A stretch of DNA of 64,000 nucleotides. It comes from Valencia hispanica (taxonomy: Eukaryota; Chordata; Actinopteri; Cyprinodontiformes; Valenciidae). Shown here piece by piece: positions 23,707-35,700 of the stretch. The stretch is taken from positions 25,090,501 through 25,154,500 of the forward strand of contig OY747705.1 of the NCBI GenBank assembly GCA_963556495.2. Reading direction: 5' to 3'. The notes beneath the pieces are model-generated. The model was not told where the DNA came from and made no database searches. It was given only the letters and a program-made list of their open reading frames with translations. Position 1 is the stretch's first letter, and every line of letters begins with the position of its first letter. Both the position numbers and the translations under genes were made by a program.

Positions 23707-24398
23707 TCAGCATTTGCAGTGTTGGCCCTTCTTTTTCAGGACCTCTGCAATTCGACTGGGCATGCTCTCAATCAACTTCTGGGCCAAATCCTGACTGATA
23801 GCAACCCATTCTTTCATAATCACTTCTTGGAGTTTGTCAGAATTAGTGGGTTTTTGTTTGTCCACCCGCCTCTTGAGGACTGACCACAAGTTCTCAATGG
23901 GATTAAGATCTGGGGAGTTTCCAGGCCATGAACCCAAAATTTCAACTTTCAACCAAAAAGTGTTTCGGTAAATTTGTAAAAGTGTTTTGGTAAGATTGTA
24001 AATGTGTTTCGGTAAGATTGTAAATGTGTTTCGGTAAATTTGTAAAAGTGTTTTGTTAAACTTGTAAAAGTGTTTTGTTAAATTTGTAAAAGTGTTTTTT
24101 TTTCCCTTGTAAAAGTGTTTTGGTAAATTTGTAAATGTGTTTTGGTAAAAGTGTAAAAGTGTTTCAGGTAATTTTGTTTTGCACTTCCCGGCCACCGTAC
24201 TGAAGCCTTCTTAACAAGAATTGAACCTCTTTTCTTGAAGTTCTTGATAATCCTATAAATTGTTGATTTAGGTGCAATTTTAGTAGCCACAATGTCCTTG
24301 CCTGTGAAGCCATTTTTATGCAATGCAATGACGGCTGCACGTGTTTCTTTGCAGGTCACCATGGTTAACAATGGAAGAACAATGATTTCAAGCATCAC
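23707..24398 (-). pseudogene. Tc1 transposase remnant, head and tail without catalytic centre
   Basis: The head lies at 24398-24190 on the minus strand (TCKETRAAVIALHKNGFTGKD, then a helix-turn-helix IYRIIKNFKKRG and KKAS). The tail lies at 23960-23707 (GNSPDLNPIENLWSVLKRR, with the catalytic Glu, ending in KKKGQHCKC and a stop). Between them is the 22-bp array instead of the segment that should carry both catalytic Asp residues. The tail side stays open through the array (162 codons, 24195-23707), so the array is translated in silico as a 22-residue periodic peptide rich in KTLLQIYRNTF-like units. No activity is possible. Confidence 0.85.
23960..24182. repeat. 22-bp minisatellite, about 10 units
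   Basis: Units begin at 23960, 23982, 24004, 24026, 24048, 24070, 24092, 24115, 24137 and 24159, so the period is 22 bp with one 23-bp unit. The consensus on the plus strand is gtgttt(c/t)ggtaaatttgtaaa plus two bases. Divergence among units is moderate, with one unit altered to a T-run followed by ccc. The array is followed at 24180-24200 by a GC-richer stretch (cacttcccggccaccgta) that is not typical of Tc1, so the array may have arrived with another insertion. Confidence 0.92.
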
Positions 24399-24858
24399 CC
24401 TCCTTTTAACATGTCAAGTCTGCCATTCTAACTCGATCAGCCTGACATAATGATCTCCAGCCTTGTGCTCATCAACATTCTCACCTGAGTTAACAAGACG
24501 ATTACTTAAATGATCTCAGCAGGTCCTTTAATGACAGCAATGAAATGCAGTGGAATTTTCATGGCAAAGAAGGACAATGCAATTCATCTGATCACTGTTC
24601 ATAACATTCTGGAGTATATGCAAATTGCTATTATAAAAACTTAAGCAGCAACTTTTCCAATTTCCAATATTTATGTAATTCTCAAAACTTTTGGCCACGA
24701 CTTCATTCCTTTACAACAGCAATGCATTCATTGCAAAGGCAGACGGGTTTCCCACTTGTGGTTGTGGGCAATGTAAATAAATAACTGTAGGTCCATTCAC
24801 CCTGAAATTGACGATATTCACTGTCTATTTTGAGTCTTTTTGGTTTTGAAAGAGACAT

Positions 24859-26664
24859 TATTAAGCTTATTGTCTGCTTTTCTCATCCAAGGTTTTCCGC
24901 TGTGTTCTTCAGAAGCTGTTTAAGCACAGAGGTCAAACCACTTGTTCAGCCAATCAGCGTTTATCTGCACGCAGGGTTACCCACTCCTTTCTGCGTTGCC
25001 ATAGTTACCCATAGATCGTTTATACATCAGCGGACTACTACTACTGGCTTAATATGAAGTTCAGTCTCAAACAAATTCTGATATGTTTGATACTTACGCA
25101 TTGTATTGTTACAAGTCAAATTGAGTTTCTGGCAGCTTTTAGCGGTATTTGAACAGCGGTATTTGAACAGCCAATATGTAAATTCATCATATAAATTCAG
25201 TGATTTGACCATAAAATTTTGAAATAATATAGAAAACAAATTTATAGAACAGATAAGCTGAAATATTGATTTTCTGTTATTTCTAATGCCCATTTTACTT
25301 GTCATTATGACAGGTGAGGCACTGCCTTCCCTGACCGTATGTCACTGTTACACAGTTAATTTTAAAAGAAGAAACAGCAGCCAAAATGATAGAGTTAAAA
25401 CATCTGTCATCATCCATCAAGTTTAAAGCAATAGAGACACCCCTCATCTAATTTTATAGAATTTATTTAGTTATTCAAAGCTTCTGCAGTGCAACCTTTT
25501 AAAGGTGGTTAATGAATACAATGAAAACATTTCGAGAAGCTGCTTTTAGAACAAAAAAATATTTAAAAAGGAAAAAACAAAAAATGAAGTGCAGCTCATT
25601 AGCTGTTGCCCAGCTGCTGCAGTCTTTTTTGGCTCATCTTTATTAATACCACTTGTGATTATGGACGGCACTGAAAATTATGCATCGCATTTAAATAGCT
25701 GAAAAATGCTGGAGTAGTGTGGTGAAATGTCTGCCCTACAAAAGAGCAAAACCTATTTCAAAAGAAACCGTTAATCCCTTTTCTTTCTGCTTTATAGAAG
25801 CATTTGGTTCTTTGACTTTAAGTGAAAAACACTAAATAAGATCTAAAGTCAGTTGTTTCATCATTTTCCTCAATTTGTACCAAATGCCAAGATCAGGCCA
25901 GAAGAGGCAGAAAAAACAGGAGAAAAGGGGAATGAAGAAGAAGGTTTGAAAAAATGGTTTATCAGAGCATTTACAGTGGAAAGAAGCTAAGTGACAAATT
26001 ACATGATGTGGTCATAACCCTGCTGTTTCAACCCGAGATGGTCAAAAGAAGTCTCAAAAATTGATATACGATACATGGAATCCAGTCTGAGTATAGCGCT
26101 CCTTTAATACATGTTGTTAATTCAGATGTGATCTTCTGTACCCAATGTAACACATACTTTACAAATTTAGTTCTTTAATTTTTTTAAATGTCCCTCAAGA
26201 TAAAGTTTTTATGAACTGTTGTGAATAATTTGGGATATTAAAAAGGCATGTAGTTCAGCCCAAAATTGTCATGGTTTTTAGATTTATTAAGGACCCAAGT
26301 GCAGAGAAAGACAAACATAACTAGAAAAAGTTGCATTTCCTGCAAAAATGCAGTGTGAATGGTGTAAGCTGAATTTACTTGCAGAAAATGGCTGAAGTAT
26401 TTGAAGTCAACTGTAGAAGACTTGCTGAAGTGTAATAAACAGAAAGAGCAGAAAAAAGAAAAGGGGTGTGCCAACCCTAACACAAAGAAAAACTGTCACA
26501 ATTAGCTGAAATAAAAAGTTTAATATTATGAAAAGTATAAAGGTTATGAATACCAAAAGATATACCCGGAAAAAGCAGAATGAGCAGAATAGTTGAAAAG
26601 TAGAAGGGTTAAAATAGCACAAAGTATGCAGAAGTAGTTGAAGTTAAAAAAATGTACTGAAGCG
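24859..26664. other. hAT 5' flank, then nothing recognised
   Basis: The first few hundred bases should hold the hAT 5' UTR and terminal repeat, but I could not recognise it. A 14-15 bp tandem duplication (agcggtatttgaac twice) lies at 25139-25168. The remainder is A/T-rich with random short frames (26483-26238, 26622-26407). Confidence 0.35.
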
Positions 26665-27470
26665 TATGGTAGCATGTTGCCAAACACAAACATGTTGGTT
26701 AACAATAATTCAATCCATTCAGTATAATTAAAATAAGCTTAAAGGGAAGTGTTAGCTAAAATTACCTGCAATGCAAATGTTAGCTAAAATGCTAGTGGTA
26801 GTAGGGTAGCAAACACTTACATGGCGCTAAACATTAACAAAATCTATGTAGCAAGTTAACCTTAGCTGTTAAGTCAAAATTAGCTTAAATTTTGAAACTA
26901 ATGGTAATACTAGTTTTAGCTTAAATACTAGTGGTTGTATGTTAAAATCTTCCTAAAATACTAATATTAGTGAACATTAGCTAAAATGCTAGAGATAGCA
27001 TGTTGGTAAACACCAACATGTTGGTTAACAGTAACTCAATCCATCCATTATGTTAATTTTAGCAGTTAAGTCAAAATTAGCTAAAATGTTATTGTTAGCT
27101 TAAATTAGCTACATTGCAATGGTTAGTAAAAAAGCTATTGGTAGCATGTTGGCAAACATGGACATATTGGTTAACAATAATTCAAACCATTCAGTATGTT
27201 ACAATCAACCCAAAAACCAAATGATAGTTAAAATTAGCTAAAATGCTAATGTTAGCTAAAATGCTAATCTTAGCTTAAATGCCACAGATAGCATGTTGGC
27301 AAACACTAACATGTTGGTTAACTGTATCTCAATCCATTCAGTATTTTAACTTTAGCTATTAGGTCAAAATTAGCTAAAATGCTAATGTTACCTTAAATGC
27401 TAGTGTTAGTATAATGGAAAACAATAGCAAGTTAGCTAACAATATCTTACTCCATTTACAATGCCTACAA
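26665..27470. repeat. Satellite-like repeat, ~147-bp unit with nested ~20-bp motif
   Basis: The block agcatgttgg(c/t)aaaca, followed by an acatgttggttaac block and tcaatccattcagta, recurs at 26671, 26997, 27143 and 27290, with a weaker unit near 26802. The last three are spaced 146-147 bp apart. Between them a short motif (ttagctaaaatgctaatg) repeats many times. This two-level structure indicates a decayed tandem array. There is no coding content. Confidence 0.8.
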
Positions 27471-29369
27471 TCCCCTAAACATACAAGTCTGTGTAATTGC
27501 CCTTAAAAAGTAATCACTGTTTTCCAGGTGTTGGAACCATAAAATGGCCGCTGTTGCCTGCCAAGTACCTATGAGACTGTATTGATCACCATATTTTACA
27601 GAGTAATCAAAAGTCCTGGTGTATTAAATCTACAAGTTGTTTGAGATGTCTTACAATAACCCTGAAACCTCAGTTTTACAGTAGAGGCCATAATGTATAG
27701 TAATTCTCTTTTCAACCACAAGAGGGAGCTCCACCTAAAGCCATGAAAAGGCCTGCTATTTTTCGACCAATCACACGCAGGCTGTGACTGGGGGAGACAG
27801 TCTAAGTGCAGCACCTCACTTATGTCTCCTAATTTCTCAGGCGTTTTAACAGGTAACGCAGCTTCCGAACTACTCTTAATAACTTAAGAACCGTAAGGCG
27901 TATCAACATCACCAATGTACCGTTTTTATCGGAATGGATAGGGGAACACTCTCAAACCAATCAATTTGTTGAAAATATAATATTACAGCCGTAAAGAGAC
28001 GTCGAATATGTTGAAAAATTTGATGGAAACATTAATCTGTCCTTCCTTGGTCCCGAACTACATCCTCTTACTCGGAAAATATAAGGCCTATTGAAATTAT
28101 TCTTTCACCATGAGTATCAGCAGGCTTTGATGAAGAATCATAGTTCGTTTCATGTGTGTACCTCAATCTGTCTAGGAGCAGTGATTTTGTAAAAATTAGC
28201 ATGATTTTGGCATTTTTGAATCTGAGCCGTTTTGGCGAAGAGCAGATTTGTTACACTCGAACAAACAACACTTATGGAGAAACGCTAACAGGTATCAAAA
28301 AAATTGTTGAATCATGAGCGTCAGGAAGGTCTGAAGTTATATTGGCACAAGGCTCATGTTTCTACGTCGCATCGTTTATGAGATATGACTTTACGAATAT
28401 GAGTCAGAATCCAGCTGTCCTCTGAATTTTTGCTCAGTCCCAATGCATTCCAATGGTCCCTCCTGAGTGTGGCCACTTTGCTTCGGGTCGATTTGCCAAA
28501 AAACTGTAACTGTCACATAAATTTTGGTAACATTTCCTGAATCAAAAATTGATAACCTACGTTTTGATATATAATATGTGCAGAAAGAGTGAAATATGAG
28601 CAAGTGAGCGGAAGTTGTTCGTGGAAAATAAGGAAAGTGGAAAAATGTAACTCTGCTATAGTGGGCCACTCTAGCTTAACTGCCTAGCGACAATAGCAAC
28701 AAATGTATTTTCAGAAATCGGACCATTTCGGGACCAGAAACTTGTTTACAAGATATTAAAGCGTAAGTGTAGCTTTACAGACAAACAGAGCTGGCATAGC
28801 TGGCATATGTGTTTCTTTGTGTGAGAAAAGTGGCAAAGATCTACTAGCTCCAAATGGAAACGAAATCTATAATAATAATTCATCTATAAACTGATTGAGG
28901 AGGATGAAGATAAAATCTAAAAAATGGAGGAGGCATTATTGTGTTTTTGAGACTGCTGCTTTTTAATCTTATTATTACATTGAAAAGAAAATAATAGCTT
29001 ACCTGTTTTCTCAGAATGTTATTTAAATTTTTTATTTTTTTTTGTCCAGTAAAGCAAACTATTACTGTTTCTGGTACATTTTCTAATTCGGAAGAGTAAT
29101 TATTTCTATTATTACTTAATTTCTAGAGATTTTAAAGTCATTTTTGCAGTTGTGAAAAACTATCTGAAGTTTGTTATTAAACTGTTCATTCTAACCACAT
29201 GGAGAATGCATGCTTTAAATATGTTAAAAACAAAAGTCTGGTCACAGTCATGACAGTGTTTCAGGACAATGTCCTCTTTTTTAGAAATCAAAATGTGGTC
29301 ACCCTAATTTAGGAGAGTGAGGAAAGAGAGATAAATGAGAGGATGGAACCAAGGGGAGGATTTCCCCTG
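27471..29369. other. No recognisable feature
   Basis: About 1.9 kb. The section 27540-28690 is less A/T-rich than its surroundings and looks like it might be an old repeat, but I cannot name it. The open frame 28669-28391 has no recognised domain. Confidence 0.35.
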
Positions 29370-29625
29370 TTTGGGAGCCAAATATTAGCAGGCTGGAACC
29401 CCCCCCCCCCCCCGGAGTATTGGGAAAAGCAAAAATTACTGTACCCTAATTTATTTAGTCTAGCACATGTGTTTTTGTATACGCCGGCATCTTCTGTGCC
29501 TTGTGAAAGAGGGTTTTCAAAGGTTGGTGAGGTGGTGTCAAGAAAAAGGAATCGCTGAAAGCCTAAAACTGTTGAGAAACTGCTGTTTTTGAGTAAAAAT
29601 GTTTTCCCCCTGTTTTGTACATCAT
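29370..29625 (+). mobile_element. hAT transposase C-terminal fragment
   Basis: Plus-strand reading gives PPEYWEKQKLLYPNLF, LAHVFLYTPASSVPCERGFS, a short spacer, and after a stop at about 29557 KPKTVEKLLFLSKN. This is the hAT C-terminal dimerisation domain (ZBED1/Ac type), where SVPxERxFS is the signature. A run of 16 C at 29399-29414 lies at its start. The rest of the transposase is absent, and the lineage differs from the one at 21808-24858. Confidence 0.8.
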
Positions 29626-29966
29626 TGCCCAACTTACACAATCATTTTCAGTGCCCTCTTCCTAGTTCCACAAGCATTTTCACTTTCCTCTGCCTGCTTA
29701 AGCCCATGCCTTTTGCCTCAAGTGACAGAAAAACATTACACAACCTGCCATAACATATGATACTACCGTTTGGGAATAATTAACAGACAGAATACATTCA
29801 AAAATATTTTTATTATTCACATTTGTACTATTTTATGTAGAGAAATATTTTTTTGGGAACTCAATCCCAAGAACCATAGCAGTCTTACAACTTTAATGCA
29901 TCACACATTAAGTGGCTAAGAGCTACAGCTGCCTGTGATTATGTACCTGGCCAGTAGGGGGGCTTG

Positions 29967-31325
29967 TGTTCAATTCAATTCAAAAATTCAAAATTCAAAA
30001 ATACTTTATTGATCCCAGAGGGAAATTATGTGTTGGTATAGCTCATATAATTAATTCTTCAGGAGTTGTTGTAGATGATGATGGCTGTGGGCAGGAAGGA
30101 TTTCCTGTAGCGGTCTGTATTGCAGCGAAACTGAAGAAGCCTCCGACTGAAGACGCTATGTTGTTGCATGACTGTCTCATGAAGATGATGCTCAGGGTTG
30201 TCCATAATTTTTTTTTATTTTGTGAAGAATCCTCATTTGCATCATCATCTCCAGATGTTCCACAGTTGTCCCAAGAACAGAACCAGCCTTCTTTATCAGG
30301 TTGTTTAGCCTATTTAAATCTCTCCACAACAGACTTGTAGAAGATCTCCAGCATCTTGCTGGAGATCTTCTATAACAAACTTGAAGGACCTAAGCTTCCT
30401 GAAGAAGTACAGTCTGCTCTGTCCCTTCTTGTAGACAGTTTCACTGTTGCGCCTCCAGTCCAGTCTGTTGTCAAGGTGAACTCTGAGGTATTTATACTCC
30501 TCAACCACCTCCACTTCTTCTCCCATGATGGAAACAGTTTTTGACTTATCCCTGTTTCTTCTGAAATCTACAATTGTCTCCTTTGTTTTAATCACATTCA
30601 AATTAAGACGATTGTTTCCACACCATGTCACAAAGCGGTCCACCAGCTCTCTGTATTCAGCTTCTTGTCCATCACTGATACACCCGACAATTGTAGAGTC
30701 ATCTGAGTATTTCTGCAGATGACAGGTCTCGGATTTGTACTGGAAGTCTGAGGTGTACAGAGTGAAAAGGAATTGTGAGAGTACGGTCCCCTGTGGTTCT
30801 CCTGTGTTGCTGACCACCTGGTTTGACCCACAATTCTTCAGTTTCACAAACTGTGGTCTGTTGGTCAGGTAGTCATTGATCCAGGCGATTGTTGAGGGCT
30901 CCACCTGTGTCTTCAGGAGTTTCTGACAAAGCAAATCAGGCTGAATTGTGTTAAATGCACTGGAGAAATCAAAGAACATGATCCTCACAGTGCTGCCTGC
31001 TTTGTCCAGATGACAGTGGGTTGGTTGAAGTAGGTGGATGATGGCATCTTCAACTCCAACTCCACAGCGATAAGCAAACTGCAGTGGGTCCTGATACGTT
31101 CTTGTTTGCTTACTCAGGGGTGCCAACAGGAGTCTCTCCAGGACCATCACTAGTGGAATGTCAGGGCAACAGGTCTATAGTCATTGATGACTGATGGGTG
31201 AGTTCTCTTTGGTACTGGAACAAGGCAGGATGTCTTCCACAACACTGGAACCTTCTCCTGAGTTAGGCTAAGGTTGAAGAGGTGCTGCAGAATCCCACAG
31301 AGCTGGGAAGCACTGAACAGATTAA
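29967..31325 (-). mobile_element. Rex1-like LINE, 5'-truncated
   Basis: A non-LTR retrotransposon on the minus strand. It ends at about 29967 in a tail of caattcaattcaaaa-type repeats (plus strand) directly after ctttattgatcccagaggga, which is the well-known 3' end of teleost Rex1-type LINEs. The RT domain covers 30314-31325. The endonuclease and ORF1 are missing, which is the normal 5' truncation. Clade assignment to Rex1/Babar within the CR1 group is from memory of the motif set and tail, not from a search. Confidence 0.8.
30314..31325 (-). pseudogene. Rex1-like reverse transcriptase, 5'-truncated and frameshifted
   Basis: RT that would copy the element's RNA at a nicked target. The first recognisable part (LCGILQHLFNLSLTQEKVP, then NDYRPVAL) lies upstream of 31150 in another frame, with two stops near 31150. 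The open part of 278 codons follows: FAYRCGVGVEDAIIHLL, motif A FFDFSSAFNTIQ, motif B GEPQGTVLSQFLFTLYTSDF, motif C as YSDDS in place of the more usual FSDD, then the thumb region VEVVEEYKYLRVHLDNRLDW. The expected LG of YKYLG is changed to LR. The 3' part near 30338-30372 contains a perfect short palindrome that disturbs the frame. Confidence 0.85.
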
Positions 31326-34300
31326 ATCTTAATTACATATTGGAAAATCTTTTGGGAACTAATAAGTAAAACAAAGCCCAAGTTTTAAAAACCTCAAATC
31401 TCTTTTATTTTTTTATTTAATCAATGTTATAGTGTTTTGTGGGTATTTTTATGTCCACATGCCAGTTCAGAAGATGGTAATAATGCACCCTACAGTTGGT
31501 TTGCCCGCTGCGATACAACACCAGAAGAAAAGCCTTCTATTTGTGTCAGCTCCTGACAGTGCTCTGTCCTCTGGTATCTAGTTTCTCCAGCTTTGTAAGT
31601 ATGTCTCATTTATTGAATCCCTCCCCATGAAGCTGTCATCATCTTGTCTACTCCTCGATACATAAACATTCCTGCTTGTCAACAAGACTGCTTTCCACAG
31701 TGCCTTTTCATGTTACAGTCATGAGAATACAAATCATTTTGCATAACATGATCCAAACTTCTTGCAACTCTTTCTATATGTAGAGGAGAAGAATAAACTT
31801 CCTTGAGTCTGCTTCTTCTGAGAAAATGAATTATTTAGCAGCACATACAGTCACAGACATTCTTGTTAGGCCCAAACTGGGTTATTCATATGCTGTTGCT
31901 AGGTTAATTAGGTTTTAATATATTTGTTTTTCTCCTCATGGTCAACTTCAGTCTGATGCAGGCACCAGACAGAAGAACCACAAAAGAAAATTAGAGTAAC
32001 AGAACAATAACGACTGAGTCCTGGAACAAACATGCAAAATCATTTGAGATAGAGTCATTGATTAATTCACAAAGTAATTCCCTGAATCATTCACCAGTGC
32101 ATCTGAAAAATAATTATAGTGTATCAAATAACAAGTGCAATGTCAGGCTGTTGAGGGTGAAGTAAAAATAAAATAAAATAAAAATTAGACACAGCGAGCT
32201 CAAACCATTGCTATCATCTCAATCATGTTCAATCCTCAAGTGCAGCTGGAGGTCGGATTCTTATCTGCACCTCTCACAGCTCTGTGACCAATCAATAGAT
32301 TTAAGCTGCTTTGCTCTCAGCCCAGTTTGAATCTGTGAATGCACTCATACCAAGGGATGTGCTCATTTTCCTGCTGAAGTCATGTAATTCCCCAGCTTGA
32401 TATCAACAAGGTGGAGATTTCTGTCAGCAAATTACAATCCAGCTCTACCCTCTCAAATGTCGTAGTTGTCAAAAACATTCTAAATCTCTAAGTATTTTAT
32501 TTTTTTGCTCCATCACAATTTTAAACCATGTTACCAGTAAATTGATCATTTCATTTTGGACAGAAATAGAAGCAAACACCATAATCCTTCAGAAGGAACA
32601 AGTGTCTTCTGCCCAGTAAGTTAGATCAATAAAGCTCTTCTCCCTCGTAATGTTTCCTCACCCAGCGATTATCTCTGCAAGAAGCTCAAGCTGCCGAGCT
32701 TTAAAGAAAAAGTGCTCCATCTATGTCCTGTGAAGTTACCATGACATGTACACTTAAAGAGCATCCACAAAGCAGAGACCATAATTTACTCCTACTGTCT
32801 AAAACTACAAATAACAGAGGCGAGATTTGTCTTTCAGCCTTTTGACAGGTACCCACTGTGTGGTCAGAGAAGAACTGAAAAGAAAAGTTCAGTAGAAACC
32901 TAGATAGTGGGTTGTCATCATAGCAAACAGAGAGGCAATGACAGAGACAATGATGGACATGTAACAATAGTAGCAAGATGGTAGAACGGTATTTTTAGGT
33001 TTTTACACTTGCAACTTTCTGGGAAGCAAAGAAACTGTAAACCCAGCAAGAGCATCATACAAAATCTGACATCTGAGCTACTGTGTTCTCTATCATATGA
33101 GCTTTGATGACGCTTAGATATTAAGAATTTCACTTTGAGTGATAAAATGTGCTATTTAGAGACTTTTTTTAAAATGAAACACTCTGGTGCCTCTAATGAA
33201 AGTCTATTTCTGCAAATGATGTAGCTACTGCAAAATAGGACCCATTGATGGACAGTCTTGGAGAAATACAGGAAAACTAGGTGGGGGTCATGTTACATTA
33301 CATAATAGAAGCAAGGAGTCTCATTATATTTTAGATAAAGGCAGGCAAATTGAGGCATTTTCAAAAAATTTTAGCCCAGATCTAACAGTCCGAACAGATC
33401 ACACCTAATACAAACTGAAAAAAGTGCACAATTGGAATAAATGAAACTATGTCTTGTTCCAAAGTCTGATATTTATTTTTAATCACAATCATGTGTGTTT
33501 GGAATGTAGCTCTCCAAAGGTTTTTTTTCTTTTTTTAAGTGTTGAGAGAAATCCGTGAATCCACCACAAACTGACCATTTTCTTTGTTCCCCACAACAAA
33601 GCCACTTATTGTTTTCAGAGTGCCACCGTTCCATTTTAGCTTAGTACACAGACACAATGTTAAGGACATTTTATTCATTTTCAATCTAACTGTCTTGATC
33701 ATTTTTGGAAGTTTAAAAATAATAATATTTGCTTGTAGGAGCCGTTCTTTTCTATTGGCATTAGAAATAAGTCTTTAACTTTTGTCCATGAAAGTAATAA
33801 ATATGCACAAATCCCTCTACTGTAGATTGGTAGTTTCACTGCCTCCAAACAATTTACATAAACCTATTTTCTTGTAATAAGTATTTGGCCAAGTGGGAGC
33901 TACACATAAAGCATTGAAGCTTTATTTTAAAGCATTGAACTTTAATCGCCAGATGGTCGGGATCATGAAATATGGAAAACATGTGATATATGCCAACATA
34001 CGTAGCAATATAGAAAGTGTGATGGCAGCTATGGAAATCTCTGTTTACATTTTAGTAAAGAAAGTCTGTGGATGTTAATTATTTGAACTATCAAAAACAC
34101 AGACATGTCAACAAGTAAGTTATTATTTGGTTACAATGATGTCCTCTTCCCTGCTATGCTTTTCACTATAAAACAACTTGAACAAAAACATGTCGGCAGC
34201 AAAGAATGGCAGGTGATGGTTACAGTTGGTTTTTTCAACCTTTGTTTCTTTGTCATGATGGGTGATATAAACAAATGCAAACAATTAACATCATAAGAGA

Positions 34301-35474
34301 CTTTATTCCTGTACTCTTGAGTGTTTGTAGTGTCGGCCCACATTTGGTTTCAGAACAAAACAAGATTCATTTTTTTTATTGTGACCTATGTCATGAACAT
34401 CAGACGTGCATTAATAGCAATCGGGAGGGATATTGGACATATTCTAAAGAATACATACAGCAATGCTTCCTTTATTAGAGTCTTTGTTGGAGTAATCATG
34501 CGCACACTATCTGGGTTCAATATGATCAACGGTTGGCTTTATTTTGCTACAACATATAATCATCAACTCTTAGCTGCCTTCAGCACGGTTCAAAGAAAGC
34601 AAGCTACATTTCATCCCTGAAAGGAAATGTACTGCCATTATGACCATCCTTGAGGATACTACAATACTAAATCAAGCATCCATTGTGTGCTGCTGACAGT
34701 TTGTGTGGATCAAAATAAAGACCAAAAAATGCTAAATAGATTTTTACTTATTGTCTATTCATCCATAGTTTAAGATGTAATGAGGGACAAATGTTATGTG
34801 CTTATAACAGAAAATAGCCACGTAGATGATGACATTAGATTTGTCCTAAAACAGTGTTGCATTTTTTCTCATCCCCAATTTTAACCAAGCTAAAGTTAGT
34901 CTCTAATAAACAAGATTATTTTAGGTAGAAAGGTAGCTTGTTAGGGTCTGAAAGCGTAAATGTTCCCTAATCTTTAGTCTGAGAATGTTACTAAAGTCCC
35001 GTTCAAAAACAGATTTACAGTATAGCCCTCGGTTCCTCGAATGAAAACCCAGTCCCAAGCACCAGCCAAGGTCGCCAGGAGAAATCTGGCCACATGAAGC
35101 GGACCCACAAGTTTCCCACCAAAGGTTCTAATTGTTTATGATGGTACAATAAATGGCATGGAAAACTTTTGCACCAAAAACAATACTAGTGTTATCAGTT
35201 GCTCTCTAAATATGGTGAGAGACATTTCAGAACAAATCTTGTCAATCATAAATCCACATCCTAAACTATTAATATTGACGTAACCAGGAAACCATTTTAA
35301 AAGGGGATTTTCTGACCTGCTTCAGAGACTTCAGGGAGTTAACATTCACATCTTTATCAGCGGACCAGTGCCTACAGGAGATAATGAAACATTTAGCAAA
35401 CTTTGTATGCTTTATAAATGGTTTTAAAACACCTGCACTGATAGCCCAATAAGATTAATTAATTAGAAAAGCAC
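31326..35474. other. No recognisable feature
   Basis: About 4.1 kb without a recognised gene or transposon. A short AAAAT array lies at 32165-32185. Open frames around 34105-34620 overlap on both strands but show no domain. This is one of the two long quiet stretches of the window. Confidence 0.4.
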
Positions 35475-35700
35475 TTAGACAGTGCAGACCTCCTCTAAGG
35501 CAGAAAATTCCCCACACACCCAGACAGAGATCCGGCTCACTCCCAAAATGCAATCACTTGTTCCTGGTCCCACTGCGGACGTTTCCTGAAAATTTCATCA
35601 AAAGCCGTCCATAACTTTTTGAGTTATGATGCTAACTAACAAACAAACAAACAGACAAACCCTGGCAAAAATATGACCTCCTTGGCAGGAGACACAATTT
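35475..35700 (-). repeat. Dispersed repeat R, complete-looking copy
   Basis: Read on the minus strand it starts with tcctgccaaggaggtcatat, then a tttgtctgtttgtttg run, a cataactcaaaaagttatgg block, ttttcaggaaacgtcc and a tgggaccagg block. The same blocks occur in the opposite orientation at 36114-36625. This family is very common in fish genomes (block 'aactttttgagttat'), but I do not know its formal name. Confidence 0.65.

Larger units (their letters stand above)
23529..24705 (-). mobile_element. Tc1 transposon inserted in the hAT gene, core replaced by a minisatellite
   Basis: The left end is TA followed by cagtcgtggccaaaagtttt (from 23531). The right end is the inverted copy (aaaacttttggccacgact, to 24703), where the last bases and TA have mutated (tca instead of gta). 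The TIRs agree over more than 30 bp. The element is 1.18 kb, shorter than a normal 1.3-1.6 kb Tc1, because the middle of its transposase is lost and a 22-bp tandem array is present instead. It sits exactly inside the BED finger of the hAT transposase and so is younger than the hAT. Confidence 0.9.
21808..24858 (-). pseudogene. hAT transposase (GTF2IRD2/Charlie-like), split by a Tc1
   Basis: Transposase that excises and inserts hAT elements. ATG at 24858 opens MSLSKPKRLKIDSEYRQF and the first half of a BED-type zinc finger (CLCNEC). A Tc1 (23529-24705) then interrupts the gene. Its second half resumes at about 23528 with HYKSKH, so the metal-binding Cys and His residues lie on opposite sides of the insertion. 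After this come MDESTD (first catalytic region, about 23150), a frameshift near 23055, LLGLIPLLGHTTGEVIF, LVTDGAPAMMGRL (second catalytic Asp), a frameshift near 22645, the long insertion domain, an in-frame TGA at 21979-21981, and the hAT dimerisation motif CESSFSHM near 21945. The natural end is the TAA at 21808-21810. Without the Tc1 it would be about 625 codons, normal for the family. Domesticated relatives (GTF2IRD2, FAM200, ZBED5 type) exist, but the breaks argue against function here. Confidence 0.88.

Noticed and set aside
34321..34620. 99-codon plus-strand open frame with neighbouring frames
   Set aside because: Several overlapping frames of similar length on both strands, no domain and no splice context; best seen as chance.
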